Below the pieces are notes generated by a model. It was given only the letters and a program-made list of their open reading frames with translations, ran no database searches and had not been told where the DNA came from. Below are positions 20,925-33,702 of a stretch of DNA of 64,000 nucleotides, piece by piece (position 1 is the stretch's first letter; each line of letters opens with the position of its first letter). A program made the position numbers and the translations under genes. Origin of the DNA: Diphasiastrum complanatum (taxonomy: Eukaryota > Streptophyta > Lycopodiopsida > Lycopodiales > Lycopodiaceae); assembly GCA_029204225.1 (NCBI GenBank), contig CM055107.1:13385382-13449381 (forward strand), written 5' to 3'.

Positions 20925-22933
20925 TTTTAACCTTCAAATTTTTTATCCAATTATTCACTCCAAAGAATGGGATGACTCACTCAAATATTGACTCTTAGAT
21001 GCTACTTGGTGAAACTATCAAAGAAACTAAAATTATGAACAATGACTTCACTTTTTAGATGCTTGTAGCAATAATCAACCCTAGGAAGTTGTTTAGGTGC
21101 ATCCTCTTCTCAGACCCTAATTCCATGAAGTCGTCCTTGAAGATGAATTTTGACAAAATAAGTATCACATCTTCACATCATTTAATTTATCTTACATCCA
21201 TTTTATCGTCGCATTGTGAGCCTTGGTAAATGATTTAAATAGCCAACTATACAATCTATTTTATTGTTGGATGAGAAGTTCAAAATAAAAAATTGACAGT
21301 TGAACAAACTACAAAAGAATTTGTATGTGATTGTTCTTGAGGTTTAAAATACAATTGTATGTTGATTCCATTCCTTGTGTATTGATTGCTATTGTTTCCA
21401 TTCGACTTAAAATATGGAAGTCATATTCATCGGGGGGGTTTTGTGACAACACTAAAAATATTAAGAGTATGACTCACAAAACTACAACAAGATTCCACAA
21501 CAACACAATCAAGCCTTTTCAACTTGTCCTTTTTTTTTTTTTGGGGGGGGGGGGAGGGTTTGGGGGTCTTTTGGATTCGCAGTGTTTGATCCACGAGGAT
21601 GAAAATAAGCTACTTTTTACCCCATGGCATCCCCCTACTCTCACTACATAAACATGATTATTCGTGATCAACTACTCTAACATAAAATATAATAAACCCA
21701 TTACTACAAGTGTAGTGGAACAAATTGTAGTGAAAAAAAATAGGCCCCACCTGTCAATATAGGTTCAAAGCTAAAGATTGGAAATGCAACACATCACACA
21801 AGGAGGATGGTGTACCTAATCAATATTTTTGAGGATGATAACCACATAATCAAAACAAGGCTAATGAATTGATACACCAACGCCATCACGAACATAAAAA
21901 ATTAGGCTAATTTTAAGCAATCCATATTTCTACTTCTGCACATCTATCATGCAACAATTAAGTTATGCAAGTTAATATCGAGACTCCTAGCAAGTAACTT
22001 AAATCGATAACGAAGGACTATTGAATCTTATTGCAAACATGTGCTAAATCTCAATTTAAATATTCATCTTACAATACTATAACAAATAGCCTCAAGGTTG
22101 TAAAGGGGACATGGACATTCATCACAAATAAGGACAATTATCCATAAAGAAAGCGAGGTAGTGAGTCTAGAGTCCAAATACATGAACTTTTCACAAGAGA
22201 TTATGTAGATACAAGCAAAATTGTATAGCATTTCATAGAAGGGGTCCCATTCAATATATGGTATAGAAGGTAGAAATAAACTTAGGTCCATGTTCACTGG
22301 ATTATATTTAGTAATGAATGAAAGGGTTTTTGACCATGAAGGGAGTCCAGTTATCCAAACAAATTGTGTTATTCTTAAATTTGTTACTATTAGGTATTAG
22401 GGACAAGAATGACAAATTATGCCTCAATGCAAAACATAGCGGTTGGGATAGAATAGACAATGATTTTGAGTGAATTTATAGATAGGAGTTTGAAGAGTCA
22501 AACATTCTCATAAATAGATTTGGGGTTTATTCTTCTACTTAAAATTAAAATTAAACTCCTCGTAAAGCTAGATAAGTTCTCAAGGATGATAAAAGGGTAT
22601 TGAACTATTAGTCGGCTCCATAAGTAAGCAAAGGCTACTAATTGGGAGGTTATTTAAGCCATCCAAGAACCAAGCATTAGTAAGCTAGGTAGTGTATAAG
22701 TAGTGCAAACCTTCAAGGGAGCAATCAATTTCTAGGATTTCAATGAAAAGCTCTTAAATGATTGGCTAAAAATAAATATGGCTCTTAAGGCTAAGAAACA
22801 CAAACTTAAAAAATATATAAGTAAGACACTAAAATATGCTGGAAATTTAGCCCACAATTTCATCCTTGGTGAATGACTAATTTCTATTTCATGATTCTTC
22901 CTGCATGTTTATTGATCATTGATCTAGGGTCAG
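20924..22933. other. AT-rich DNA without a recognised gene
   Basis: Includes a T13 run followed by about 12 Gs at 21529-21554. Frames are short and lack motifs. Nothing else can be supported. Confidence 0.35.
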
Positions 22934-23362
22934 GTAGAACCAACTTTGGTTCTACATATGCCCATCTGATACCTACAGGAATCACAAACTTAGACAGCCA
23001 ATTTATTTGAAGAACGTCTACAACGGGCTTCCGGCTGATCTCCAGCAAAGGGTAACCAATCCTGTCATAATTTTAAGTTCAGATGTTAAGTTCAATTACT
23101 TGAAGTCATTGAAGACTTGGCCATCTTCAATGACTTTTATTGAGCAAACGTAGAACCAACTTTGGTTCTACGTATGCTCATCTGATACCTACAGGAATCA
23201 CAAACTTAGACAGCCAATTTATTTGAAGAACGTCCACAACGGGTTTCCGACTGATCTCCAGCAAAGGGTAACCAATCTTGTCATAATTTCAAGTTCAGAT
23301 GTTAAGTTCAATTACTTGAAGTCATTGAGACTTGGCCATCTTCAAGGACTTCCAAGAACTAG
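22934..23362 (+). repeat. 216-bp tandem duplication with palindromic unit starts
   Basis: The unit starting at 22934 is repeated from 23150 with few differences (for example CTACATATG against CTACGTATG, and a short indel late in the unit). Each copy begins with a palindrome of two 10-base arms, GTAGAACCAA and TTGGTTCTAC, separated by CT. No coding content is seen. Confidence 0.85.
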
Positions 23363-24224
23363 CATTTAGAACAAGTCTGTGGATTTACATTACTTTCACG
23401 ACAATTTTCAAAAATACTCCAAGTGTCGCGACAGTCTGCAGAAACTAAAGTGATTTCATAGTCAAACAATTTTAGAGTGTAAGTGACACATATAGAATAT
23501 TGTAGTATTAAAAAACTTGACAATTCAAACTAATCGATAAGAGACTTAACAGATACAAACAACTTTAAAAAGGCTTGCATACATTCTGACACGATATTGA
23601 ACGCAATAAGAAGGTATGATTGATCTAGTAAGTAGCATGTACAAATCAGACATTGCGAGTACAAAACAATAGCGGATGAAACCGTGTATTCTAAACTATC
23701 TATGAGTAATTGATAACTTCTTCTGATGCACTTTTGTTGATAAGCAATAAGCGTTCCTAGCAACATTCAAAGTTGAAACTATGTTATTCATATTTCTCTT
23801 CTCTAATGATCAACTATTTATACTGATGGGCAATGCCGCTTAGGCTTATCCAATTAAGGCAACTAATTAGGTCGTAGGTCGCAATTGGAGCTTGGTCAGA
23901 ATGCGCTGTCATCCATTGAATTAGGACTTACTGAAAATTTACTTGCTAATCAATTCGGTTAAGTCGTTAGCTTGATAATAGATGAAAACATAAATTGTCA
24001 ACCTTCGACATCTGCAATAGTTCGTCGTTGTCGAATCCACTTGTTGAGCAATTCTTGTGTTTTTCTGCAGCTATAGAAACATGAATAAATCTACAGAGCT
24101 GGATAAATGAATGGAAGTAGATTAACTATGGGGTTATGGGAGAATAATCCAACGATAGCCACCTCTGTAGTGAAGGAGATTAATTGGCTCATAAGATTAC
24201 TCTAGGATCTGAATTTCCAACAAA
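23363..24224. other. Probable decayed Copia DNA
   Basis: Lies directly before a Copia RNase H tail in the same orientation but is too diverged for motif assignment. Confidence 0.3.
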
Positions 24225-24470
24225 TCTGACCAACTATACTCCATTGCAACGACAAGAGTTATGTAGCTCTTTCTCTAAACCCACGAACTCACTTTAGAAC
24301 TAAACACATTGAAGTTTTGTTTCATTTTCGTAGAGATAAAATTCAGAACAGAAATATCGAATTAAATTACTGTCACACCAATAGTATGTTGGCTAATATT
24401 CTGACTAAGCCATTGTCAAAAGATATGCATGCTACCTTAGTTAGTATGTTAAATTCTCATTTTGGTTCCT
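24225..24470 (+). pseudogene. Copia RNase H C-terminal fragment
   Basis: The plus strand reads HCNDKSYVALSLNPRTHFRT, then KHIEVLFHFRRDKI and HTNSMLANILTKPLS, ending in a stop after FGS. This is the end of a Copia polyprotein (N.P..H.RTKHI...HF.R, then AD..TK.L). Upstream frames are broken. Confidence 0.75.
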
Positions 24471-24478
24471 AGCAATAA

Positions 24479-24950
24479 GCTTAAGGGGAAGTGGTGGAGA
24501 TTAATCTTACTCCTACTCACCTGAATTCATCTTCTAAGTACTCTTGTACTATGTAAATACTCACTCTCTATATCAGGTTCCAGAAATGAACTGTAACTCG
24601 AAAATGTCTACAGACTTATATGCATAGTCGAACAGTGTGCAAAAATACACAAAGATTCAAAGAAGAGCAATGAATTGACTTTGACACTCTATTTTGAAGT
24701 CAAGATATCAAGCAAAACCATCGACACGATCAATTGTATGCACGATCGTCATTACTAGCACAGTCAACTATCACACTATCTCCACTATCGGACTATCGAT
24801 TGTCAAATGGCACCACACGAAAAGGAGCTCTTTCTCTGTCGAATCTATTCCAAACAACGTCACCATTTAAGCATGCAATTATATATGGTAACTTCGTGTC
24901 AATTAACTGTATAGGTCATACTAAACTAGTTAGCCTTATCTGGTAAATAC
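24479..24950 (+). repeat. Polypurine tract and 3' LTR start of a Copia relic
   Basis: GCTTAAGGGGAAG (24479-24491) is a polypurine tract placed just after the polyprotein stop, and the next bases, TGGTGGAGATTAATCTTACT, resemble the LTR start of Copia element C at 43601. The 3' end of the LTR was not found; the stated end is approximate. Confidence 0.5.
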
Positions 24951-26959
24951 ACATCGTGCCTAACTAAGTTTGCCACTATCTCTGTAACCTCATGTATATA
25001 TACAATAAAATAGAATAAGACAATGATGTGTGATTTAGGGGCTCAAAACAATAACTCAATTGTATCAAATTCTTATTCCTCAGAATCAGAGATCTTGTTG
25101 AAAATTGTCGCTTCTCACTTGACATTGGTTCATGTAAATATTGATCAAACATTAGAATATGTTGATGATCTGATTTCACATGTGTGGAGCCTGTTCCCAC
25201 GTGTGAAAGGATGTACTTTTCATGTTTGTATATATCCAAATTGATTTTGTATCATTCTAGTTAGTGTGAACATGAAATGACTAGTTTTTAGTGAAGTTGA
25301 CTAGTCACCTACAAATTAGCTTTTCCTTGCATGTGCATGAGTGAATGCTCCCACATGGCAAGTGGATGTTCACACGTGTGTATAGAAAACTAGAAGATAA
25401 GAGTTGGCCATTTTTTTAGATCCTATTTTGTAGGGAATATTCCTATATTCTAGGAGACTAGCATTTTGGATTTTAGTCAAATTCTAGAAGGTCAACTATT
25501 GGATAAGGATCAAGGATGGATCAAATGGATAGATCTGAGTGATTTGGCACTCTTCACACGTGTGAAGACCTGCTAAACTGTACCAGACTCATGGATGTAC
25601 TTGATCCATAAAAGGATCATCATTTTGCTAAGAAGATTGATGAGACTTTTGCACTCTACACTTTTGTGAGGTTTCTAGTCATTTGTCTTGTGATTTTTAT
25701 GTATGATTGCTATCTAGTATCATTGTACTTGTTGTTTCAGGTGAAGGCCGTACAGTGGACAGTACTCCACACGTGTGAGGCCGCTCTTACTAAAAAATGA
25801 TGTGTTGATCCATTGCTCTTGCTTAAATCCAAGTGTAGTGAATCTAGATCAAGATCTAATGTGTAGAACTTGATAGATTCATTGATTAATCAACCAATAA
25901 CTCTCTATGATTGTAAAGTACAATCATTATTGTCCTAAAAACTGTAAAATTTATCAGATCTCAAGAGAGAGTGAGAGCAATTCAACAAGTAGAGATAATG
26001 TTTTAATCTTAATTAGCATAGTAGGATCACAAAGCATAGCGCATCAGCACTGTGACCCATTTCTAGACCCAAGATTATTCGTGATCTAATCTTGTTGTTA
26101 CAACAATTATTATACAAATTTTCTATATTCTTTACTTGCATTAGTAGTGTCAAATGCTTTTGTACTATTTCTCTTTCTGTTATTGATACTCCTTCCAACA
26201 ATTGACTAGAATATTTGATTCGAAGAGTGCCTGGTTGTCACATACATGTAACTATTTCGCATTGTTGATGGTTGTTTTAGACATGTACACAGATATTCTA
26301 AAAGTCGAAAGATCGATCTAAGTAATTGTCTTAATTTTGTAACTCGATTCGATCCTTATAATTTCATTGTCTTTCATTTGTTTGGATAGAACCTGAATAT
26401 CCCGTAAGGTGTCAATTCAGTTTCTGCAACCATAAATCCAATAGCCATTCTATCTAAAGAACAAAACTTGTGGCTCTGAGGGTTGCATGATAAAAACTTC
26501 TATATATAAAGAGATGTTCTAGACTGAGGGTTTCAATTCTTGGTTGGGATCAAAACAACACTTGCAAAGTAGTTGTGCCACGTAGCAGGGACCTCGATGT
26601 GGTATACAAGAAGAAGCAGATGCTCACAATTAAAACAATGTAAGAAAGCAAGCAACAACAAGAAAGTAGCTATATCATATTTGTGATAACATTTGGACCA
26701 CTTTGTAAAAATGTGATACCTTCTATGATTTTGCTTTGAAATTTACACTTTTGGAAAAAGCATAGTTGTTTACAAGCTATAAAAATCTTTGATAATCTTG
26801 TAGGATTAAAGAATGTACATGCATTTACAATGTGTCACATGTTCACATTACTGGTAAATTTGAAGATAATTGAAATTCAACACTCTCCCTTCACATGGAC
26901 TTTTGAAACACTTTGATGTTCAAATCTAAAGTGTTATAAAATTTAATGTGATTCTTAGT
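24951..26959. other. Repetitive AT-rich DNA, LTR-like
   Basis: Contains repeated CACACGTGTG and CACGTGTGAA phrases (near 25190, 25370, 25556, 25768), which would suit an LTR or promoter-like repeat. No coding domain is seen and the ends are not defined. Confidence 0.3.
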
Positions 26960-27560
26960 TTTTACTGCCTTAGTCAATACATCAATTACCCCGAATTTAG
27001 ATCTACAATAAATAAGACATATTTCCTTGCTTAGTGCAATTTATCTACATCATAATTTTTCATTTCAATATGCCTACTAGTAGATTGGAATCTTGGGTTG
27101 ACAGATAAAGCAATGATAGTCTAACCTTCACAATACATTAACATTATAGGCTGTGATTGAGCAAGATTGAAATCTAACAATAAATGCCTCAGCCAGTTTG
27201 CCTTTGGCAACAATACACTCAAATTCAGTAAGAGTTAATGCAATAGATGTCTACTTATTATTGTCCCAAGATATAAGACTACTATAAGGAAACATTATAT
27301 GATGTTGACTAGCTTGTATCAACACTAATCAAATCTATACAAACTTTGAAAAGAAGATCTTATTTGATACCATTGTTGCCTCCATAACAAATGCATACAT
27401 TCATGGTAAACTATAAATATTTTAGAACTTTCAAAAGAGCCTTTCAATCAGCAAGTCTAGACATGAATTGGCTCAATGTATTGAGCGAAAATGAAATGTC
27501 AAACCTAGTACAAATCATAGCATAAATTAATAAGCCAATGATATAATGATAATGAGTATT
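26960..27560 (-). pseudogene. Degenerate Copia RT/RNase H fragment
   Basis: The minus strand shows LIYAMICTRFDISFSL followed by TLSQFMS (the LMYAMVCTRPDI..A.S..SQFMS motif), then KALLKVLKYL, then an RNase H stretch SWDNNK and SIALTLTEFECIVAK. Many stops and frameshifts interrupt it. The order and strand agree with one old insertion. Confidence 0.7.
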
Positions 27561-28140
27561 TCATTTGCTCCAAAAAAAATTTGTGATTGTGGACATTGAT
27601 TCTTTGGTAGCTTTAACACTAGATCCATTGGAGATGATATTGTCTTTCAATTTCTCATTTTATGCTTTTTCAATATATTTTGTCTACATCCTTGTTGACT
27701 AATATGAATCAAATCTATCAGCTCAACCTATGTGTGTTTGTATACCACGTTCTATTGAATATTTTTTGTAGCAGTACAATTACAAGAATGCTTAAGCGAT
27801 AGATATACGACTTAGATTAAGGCACTACACATTGTTAGCAATCGCTATTGGGCACTGTCTATTCTGTTAAAGATTCTGCGGAAATCATGGGGGCATGAAG
27901 ATAGATGGTCAAATTGACAGTCAATAGTCAAGCCGAAAGTTGATAGTCGATTCGATAATAGATTTGATAGTTGTCAATTCGAGTGTCATTGATAAGGTTG
28001 GCAAATGTTGATTCGAGTAGGCTTTGTCGAGCAGATACATGTTTGCGATTTCTTTGTATTTCTTCAAGCAATTCAAAAACACATGTATTTGCAGAGTATG
28101 CGACTATACAAGTATTTACAACAAATGATGGAATCCAACA
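27561..28140 (-). repeat. LTR-like segment starting TGTTGGATTCC (minus strand)
   Basis: At 28140 the minus strand begins TGTTGGATTCCATCA, preceded immediately by the purine-rich AAGGAGGGG. This is the polypurine tract to 3' LTR arrangement of plant Copia elements. The terminal CA was not located, so only the start is reliable. Confidence 0.4.
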
Positions 28141-28269
28141 CCCCTCCTTAATCTAGATCCGTTAATGTCATCAAAGACAAAGTCACTCACCAAAGAGGCT
28201 TGGGCTAATTTTATTTTTGGAGTTTTTTGTTTTTTTTTTCCTTTTTTTTTTTTTTCCTTACTCTCATTT

Positions 28270-28860
28270 TTTTTCTTTTGGGAATAGAACCGTCAAAGTC
28301 GTGGGAGGACACTATCTAAAAGATAGAGAAGGCTCACCATGCTAAGGTTTTTCTTCCAATTTTTAGTTATTCTTATTATTTTTTTTAAGGGACTAGAACC
28401 GTCGCAGTCGTGGGAGGAGGCTATCTGAAAGATAGAGTCACTCACCAGCGAGGCTTAGGTTCTTTTCCAAATTTTATTTTTTATTTTTTTTCTTTTAAGG
28501 GAATAGAACCGTCGAAGTCGTGGGAGGACACTATCTAAAAGATAGAGAAGGCTCACCACGCTGAGGTTTTTCTTCCAATTTTTAGTTTTTATTATTATGT
28601 TTTTTGCTACATAGCCCTATTGGAGTGTGTGTTGATCACCCTATTTGGCTTCCTAATTGGGTTTCGGTGTACCGTCGCAGTCGTGGGAGGAGGCTATATG
28701 AAAGATAGAGTCACTCACTAGCAAGACTTAGGTTCTTTTCCAATTTTTATTTTTTATTTTTTTTTCTTTTTAAGGGAATAGAACCGTCGCAGTCGTGGGA
28801 GGAGGCTATCTGAAAGATAGAGTCGCTCACCAGCCAGGCTTAGGTTCTTTTCCAATTTTT
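28270..28860 (+). repeat. Five-copy tandem repeat of about 110 bp (irregular)
   Basis: The phrase ACCGTCGCAGTCGTGGGAGG (or a close variant) starts near 28290, 28399, 28509, 28671 and 28794. Each is followed by CTATCTGAAAGATAGAG, containing the palindrome CTATCT...AGATAG, then TCACCAGCGAGGCTTAGG and a T-rich stretch. Spacing is about 110, 110, 163 and 122 bp. The fourth copy has extra inserted sequence. Confidence 0.85.
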
Positions 28861-29035
28861 TTAGTTATTTTTTTTCTTTCATACAAGCAAAAAAAATCAC
28901 AAAAAATGGCAAAATCTCGAAAAAAAATGGCAAAACTAACATGAAATCACACTAATTTAACCCCAAAAATTCCGATTTTTTTGTGTGAAAAAAGAATGGT
29001 GAGAGACGAAAAAAAAAAGAGAGGGAGAGGAGGGA

Positions 29036-29599
<564 letters not shown>

Positions 29600-29962
29600 A
29601 TATCAGCCAACATACTGGCAGTAGAACAATAACTTAATTCAAAATCTTTATTCTGAACTTTCTCTCTAATAAAATGAAATTGAACTTCAATGTGTTTAGT
29701 TCTAAAGTGAGGTCGTGGATTTAGAGATGGAGCAATGCAGCTCTAATTGTCGCAATATAGTATAGTTGGACTGATATGAGATTCATAAGATCCTGAAGCA
29801 ATCTTCTGAGCCAAATAATTTCCTTCACTACAAAGGTAGCTGCAACATATTCTCATTATGTGGAGGACAAAGAAATGCATCTTTGCTTTCGATTATTCCA
29901 TGAAATGGGTCCTCCTGCTAGAAAGCAAAGATAGCCAGATGTGAATTTTCTTATGTCTACAC
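29600..29962 (-). pseudogene. Copia B RNase H, 3' piece
   Basis: Minus strand DIRKFTSGYLCFLAGGPISW continues into RKQRCISLSST, the centre of Copia RNase H, and ends with HFIREKVQNKDFELSYC and SMLAD in a broken frame. It joins in sense to DFDWAGN at 37188, showing that everything from 29963 to 37182 was inserted into this gene. Confidence 0.75.
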
Positions 29963-30222
29963 TGTTGAGAAATCTCAGCTCTGATACCACTGTTGAGAAA
30001 ATGGAATTCGATTTCGTCATCGGGTCTACTGCCCTTTGCCTCCAAAGTGAGGCCAGACACTGTTGACTTACGTGGAATCTACTTACGTATTCGACAAGGT
30101 AAAATCGGTGTGCGGAATAAGATTGAAACCAACTGATTACAAACATACAACTATCAGACAATAAGCATTCGATCATGTTCAAGACAAGAAAAACTTTTGC
30201 ATAAAACATCTACTGCATTATC
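29963..30222 (-). repeat. Copia D LTR, 3' part, with PBS and a second LTR end
   Basis: The LTR end TTTTCTCAACA (at 29991) is followed by the primer-binding site TGGTATCAGAGC (29978-29989), then a few bases and a second LTR-type end TTCTCAACA (29963-29971), and then host Copia B sequence. So nearly the whole internal region and second LTR of D are gone. The other part of this LTR is at 36593-37182. Confidence 0.65.
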
Positions 30223-31246
30223 TGAAGAAACAAAGTGTTTCTGATTACAAAGCCTTGCTAGCTTTCAGTCCTTCACTCAACGGAGATGTTCGCGAACTAG
30301 AACATATGAAGACAAAAACACGAAGAGTTTCGCGAACACAAAAGTCAACGGAGACGAAGACAAACAGTTCGCGAACACGAAGGATCCACGAACGAGATTC
30401 CTTTGCGGTCCAGCAAGATAGAAAGGCATACGAGGTAAACGAAACCAATGGTGGAAACAAAACTTGTTCTGTCCTCATGCTCCTAGGAGTACCACCAGAG
30501 ATCACACAAGTACCTAGAAGTACAGAGATCTGACCTGATGGCATGATGTCATCAGATACTTCCTAGGTCGTGGCTAATCTGCCACTCTTGTAATTCTTTG
30601 GTTAGTTGTAGATGCTTAATCACTCTAATCTTAGATTGCACAGAGAGACCGTACTTACTGAATTATACTCGACACATATCAGAACATGATACATAGAGTG
30701 TAACTAAGAGAAGAGATACAACAAGAAGAATTCTATTGCTAGTAAGCAATCAAGATGAACACAGACAAAAGCTCCGCCTGCGTGCGAGAAGATAATTTTG
30801 TCTAGGATCAGAAGATCCAATTGTCCGCTAGTGAAGCAAGACTACTACTCGTGAGAGAGTCGTGCTTCTCTCACGCCAATGCACTGCGTGGATTCACATG
30901 CAGTGCCCTAAAGAAATCAGAGAAAATCAATATAGATTATTTTTTTGGTTGTGTCTGATCTTGGATGTCGAATGCTTATGCTGTTTATTTTAATATGTTT
31001 GAGTTTTTTGTTCCTTTTGAATTCTGCACCTTGGTTGAAATGAAGTTGAATGCTATATTAATTTTATGAACGTAGATCAGTAGTACCTGACTACCCTCTG
31101 GAGGATTGTAGGAGTGTTTTAGTTGGTAGTGCCCAGTGAACGCATGTGAACTCCATCCGAATCTCGAAAGAGAGTCATGAATGTTTCATGAATTTTTTTC
31201 TCACGATTCTCATCATTTGTATCGGAGCACCGCTCGACTCCCAACA
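30223..31246 (+). repeat. Copia A 5' LTR
   Basis: 1024 bp, TGAAGAAAC...CCAACA, nearly identical along its length to the 3' LTR at 35577-36592. The 5 bases before it (30218-30222) are TTATC, and the same five follow the 3' LTR. Three TTCGCGAA palindromes lie at 30289, 30329 and 30368. Confidence 0.93.
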
Positions 31247-31247
31247 A

Positions 31248-31260
31248 TGGTATCAGAGCC
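31248..31260 (+). other. Copia A primer-binding site
   Basis: TGGTATCAGAGCC, one base after the LTR end, complementary to initiator tRNA-Met. Confidence 0.92.
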
Positions 31261-31352
31261 ACCCTATCATATTCTGACATAGTCGAGAAGCTAGCAGATC
31301 CAGGAGGCCAGACAATCAACCAAACAACAAGAAAAACAGACTTCAAGAAGCA

Positions 31353-32240
31353 ATGGCTTCAATCAGCAGCATGCAGAACAAGATCTGCACTATACTTAAT
31401 TCTTCAGGATCTAACTTTCTAGCCTGAAAAGTTAAGACATCTTTGATACTCAAGGGCGAAGAACTCTTCCCCTGGGTGGATGGCACGGAAGAAATGCCTA
31501 CGACAACAGGCAAGGAGCTACGCAAATGGAGGGAGAAAAAAGACAAGGCAATAGCCTTGCTATCATCTTCCATCGAAGATAGCCTTACACTTGACCTGGC
31601 TACACTCTCCAAAGCGAAGGAGATTTGGGATGCACTGCTCACAAGATTTCATACGAAATCAAGAAGTCAGATTATGATGCTGGAAGATCAGCTGACGAAT
31701 CTGCAGTGGGATGGAAAAGACCTCACCTCTTTCGTGAGAAAGATGAAGGATCTGTTTCTATCACTACACAACTCAGGAGCAGAAAATGCAGTATCAACTG
31801 AGAAGCAGCTCACATATATGTTGAGAGCCTTACCCAAATCTTTCCAAACGACACGAACCCTGCTCATGAAAGATCCTACCATGAACCTCGAAAAGGCGAT
31901 TGTCGAGATTCGAGAGGAAGTCGAGGCTAGAGAGCATCTTGATCACAAAGATGGTTCTGACCAGGCACTCTACGACAATAGAGAAAAATCAAAGAAACCG
32001 TTCAGGCCTAAGAGGGAGTCGAATCAGAGGTAGGATCGTGACCAGCAAGCAGAGGGGACCAGCAAAAGCAACTGGAAGACCAAAGGGAGGTCAAAACGAC
32101 GAGATGTCGACAAGAAGACCTGCACGAGATGCAGAAGAGACGGGCATACAGTAGATACTTGCTGGGTCAATCCCAAGATTGAGTGTATCCATTGCCATAA
32201 GAAGAGTCATGCAGCCATGGACTACCGTTAGAACCCAAGA
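31353..32240 (+). pseudogene. Copia A gag (UBN2-type) with zinc knuckle
   Basis: A first ATG at 31353 (MASISSMQ) leads to an in-frame TGA near residue 25, where family members have Trp (FLA-stop-KVKTSLILKG). The gag core continues openly from 31443 to 32033 (KAKEIWDALLTRF, then LRALPKSFQTT). A frameshift follows, and a zinc knuckle CTRCRRDGHTVDTC lies near 32107-32150. A second knuckle-like motif has lost its last Cys. Gag would form the particle that packages element RNA; here it is broken. Confidence 0.85.
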
Positions 32241-32309
32241 AATAGATCAGCACAGAACAGACGGGAGAATGATAGTTTTTCCTATGTCGAGGAGCCCGAG
32301 AGCTCGAAG

Positions 32310-33702
32310 ATGGGTGAAGGAAGAACAAACAAAAATTGTTCGACCGCCTACATTTGTGAAGATGTGTGTGCAGCATCAACGTTTGACACACATGAGGTGA
32401 TCCTGGATTCAGGAGCCACCTCGCACTTTGTGACATCAAGACGAATCATGTTTGATTTCAGAAGTGTAGATCCCTCAAGATTCATAGTTCTTGAAAATGG
32501 ATCCAGACATCAAGTGAACAGTATTGGTTCACTTTGGCTCAACACCAACAGCAGAGACAAACGACTCGAAGACGTTCTATTTGTGCCAACTCTGCAGCAA
32601 GACTTGCTCTCTGTAGCAAGAATAGCAGATGCAGGGATGCATGTGACGTTTTCTAACGAAGCATGCAACATGACTGATGCCAGCACCAGCACTCTCATTG
32701 CTCAAAGCAGAAGGAAAGTGAACCTATATCATTTGAAGGTACGCCTACTTGCAGATCAGGTGCATCAGACTCATGGCGACTCGCCAGACACTTTGTGGCA
32801 CATAAGACTCTGCCACATGAACTCAATGGCACTCTACCAAGCAAGTCATCATAGAGCAATAACAGGGGTCAGCATCTCGAATGCAACCAATTCAGCCACA
32901 TGTGATGCATGTTTGAAAGGCAAGATGTCACGCACACCATTCATCAAATACTCCTTCAGAACGACAAAGATTCTGGAGCTGGTGCACTCTGACACCTGCG
33001 GTCCATTCAATGTGATCTCAGTAGGAGGATCAAAATACTATATAACCTTCATTGATGATTATAGCAAGTTTGTCAGAGTGTATTTTATTCAGAATAAATC
33101 TGAAGCACTCGATAAATTCACAAAATATGTAAATTGGACTGAGAGATGCACAGGCAGCAAGGTGAAGCAGATCAGAACAGATCGGGATGTCAAATATATC
33201 TCGAATTGCTTCATTGACTTCTGCAATGATTGTGGCATCATTCACAAAAGAACTGCAGCCTACACATCGCAACACAATGGTGTTGTTGAGTGAAAGAACA
33301 TGACCCTAATGGAAGCAACCAGATGCATGATGGCCTATTCGAAAGCTCCAAGGGCACTATGGGCTAAAGTAGTAGCTACAGTCGCATACATCCAGAACAG
33401 GACAGGTAAATCTGGTGTTCCTCACACGACACCACGAGCTATGGTGGGGTAGAAAGTCCAACATGTCTCACGTCAGAATATTTGGCTGTGCAGCATATGC
33501 ACATATTCCTAATAAGCTTCGCAAGAAGCTTGATGAGAAAGCCAAGCAAGGATTTCTGGTAGGTTATGACAATAATTCGTCATACTACAGAATCTACATG
33601 CTAGACACGAACATTGTGAAAATAGTGAGTGATGTCAAATTCGACGAGAGCATGACAATGGCCAACGAAGACCCTATTAGTTATGAAGTTCTGGAAAGAT
33701 AG
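32310..33702 (+). pseudogene. Copia A protease and integrase
   Basis: The frame 32310-33293 holds the aspartic protease motif LDSGATSH (Asp at 32406), the GAG-pre-integrase HHCC finger (HIRLCHMN ... CDACLKGK) and the first integrase acidic positions (HSDTCGPF, FIDDYSKF). It stops at a TGA directly after HNGVVE, where the family has Arg. The rest of the integrase continues in a shifted frame to 33702. Integrase would insert the cDNA; this copy cannot make it intact. Confidence 0.88.

Noticed and set aside
28270-28860. Regular repeats that could suggest a CRISPR array
   Set aside because: Units are ~110 bp, irregular, lack unique spacers, and the context is plant nuclear.
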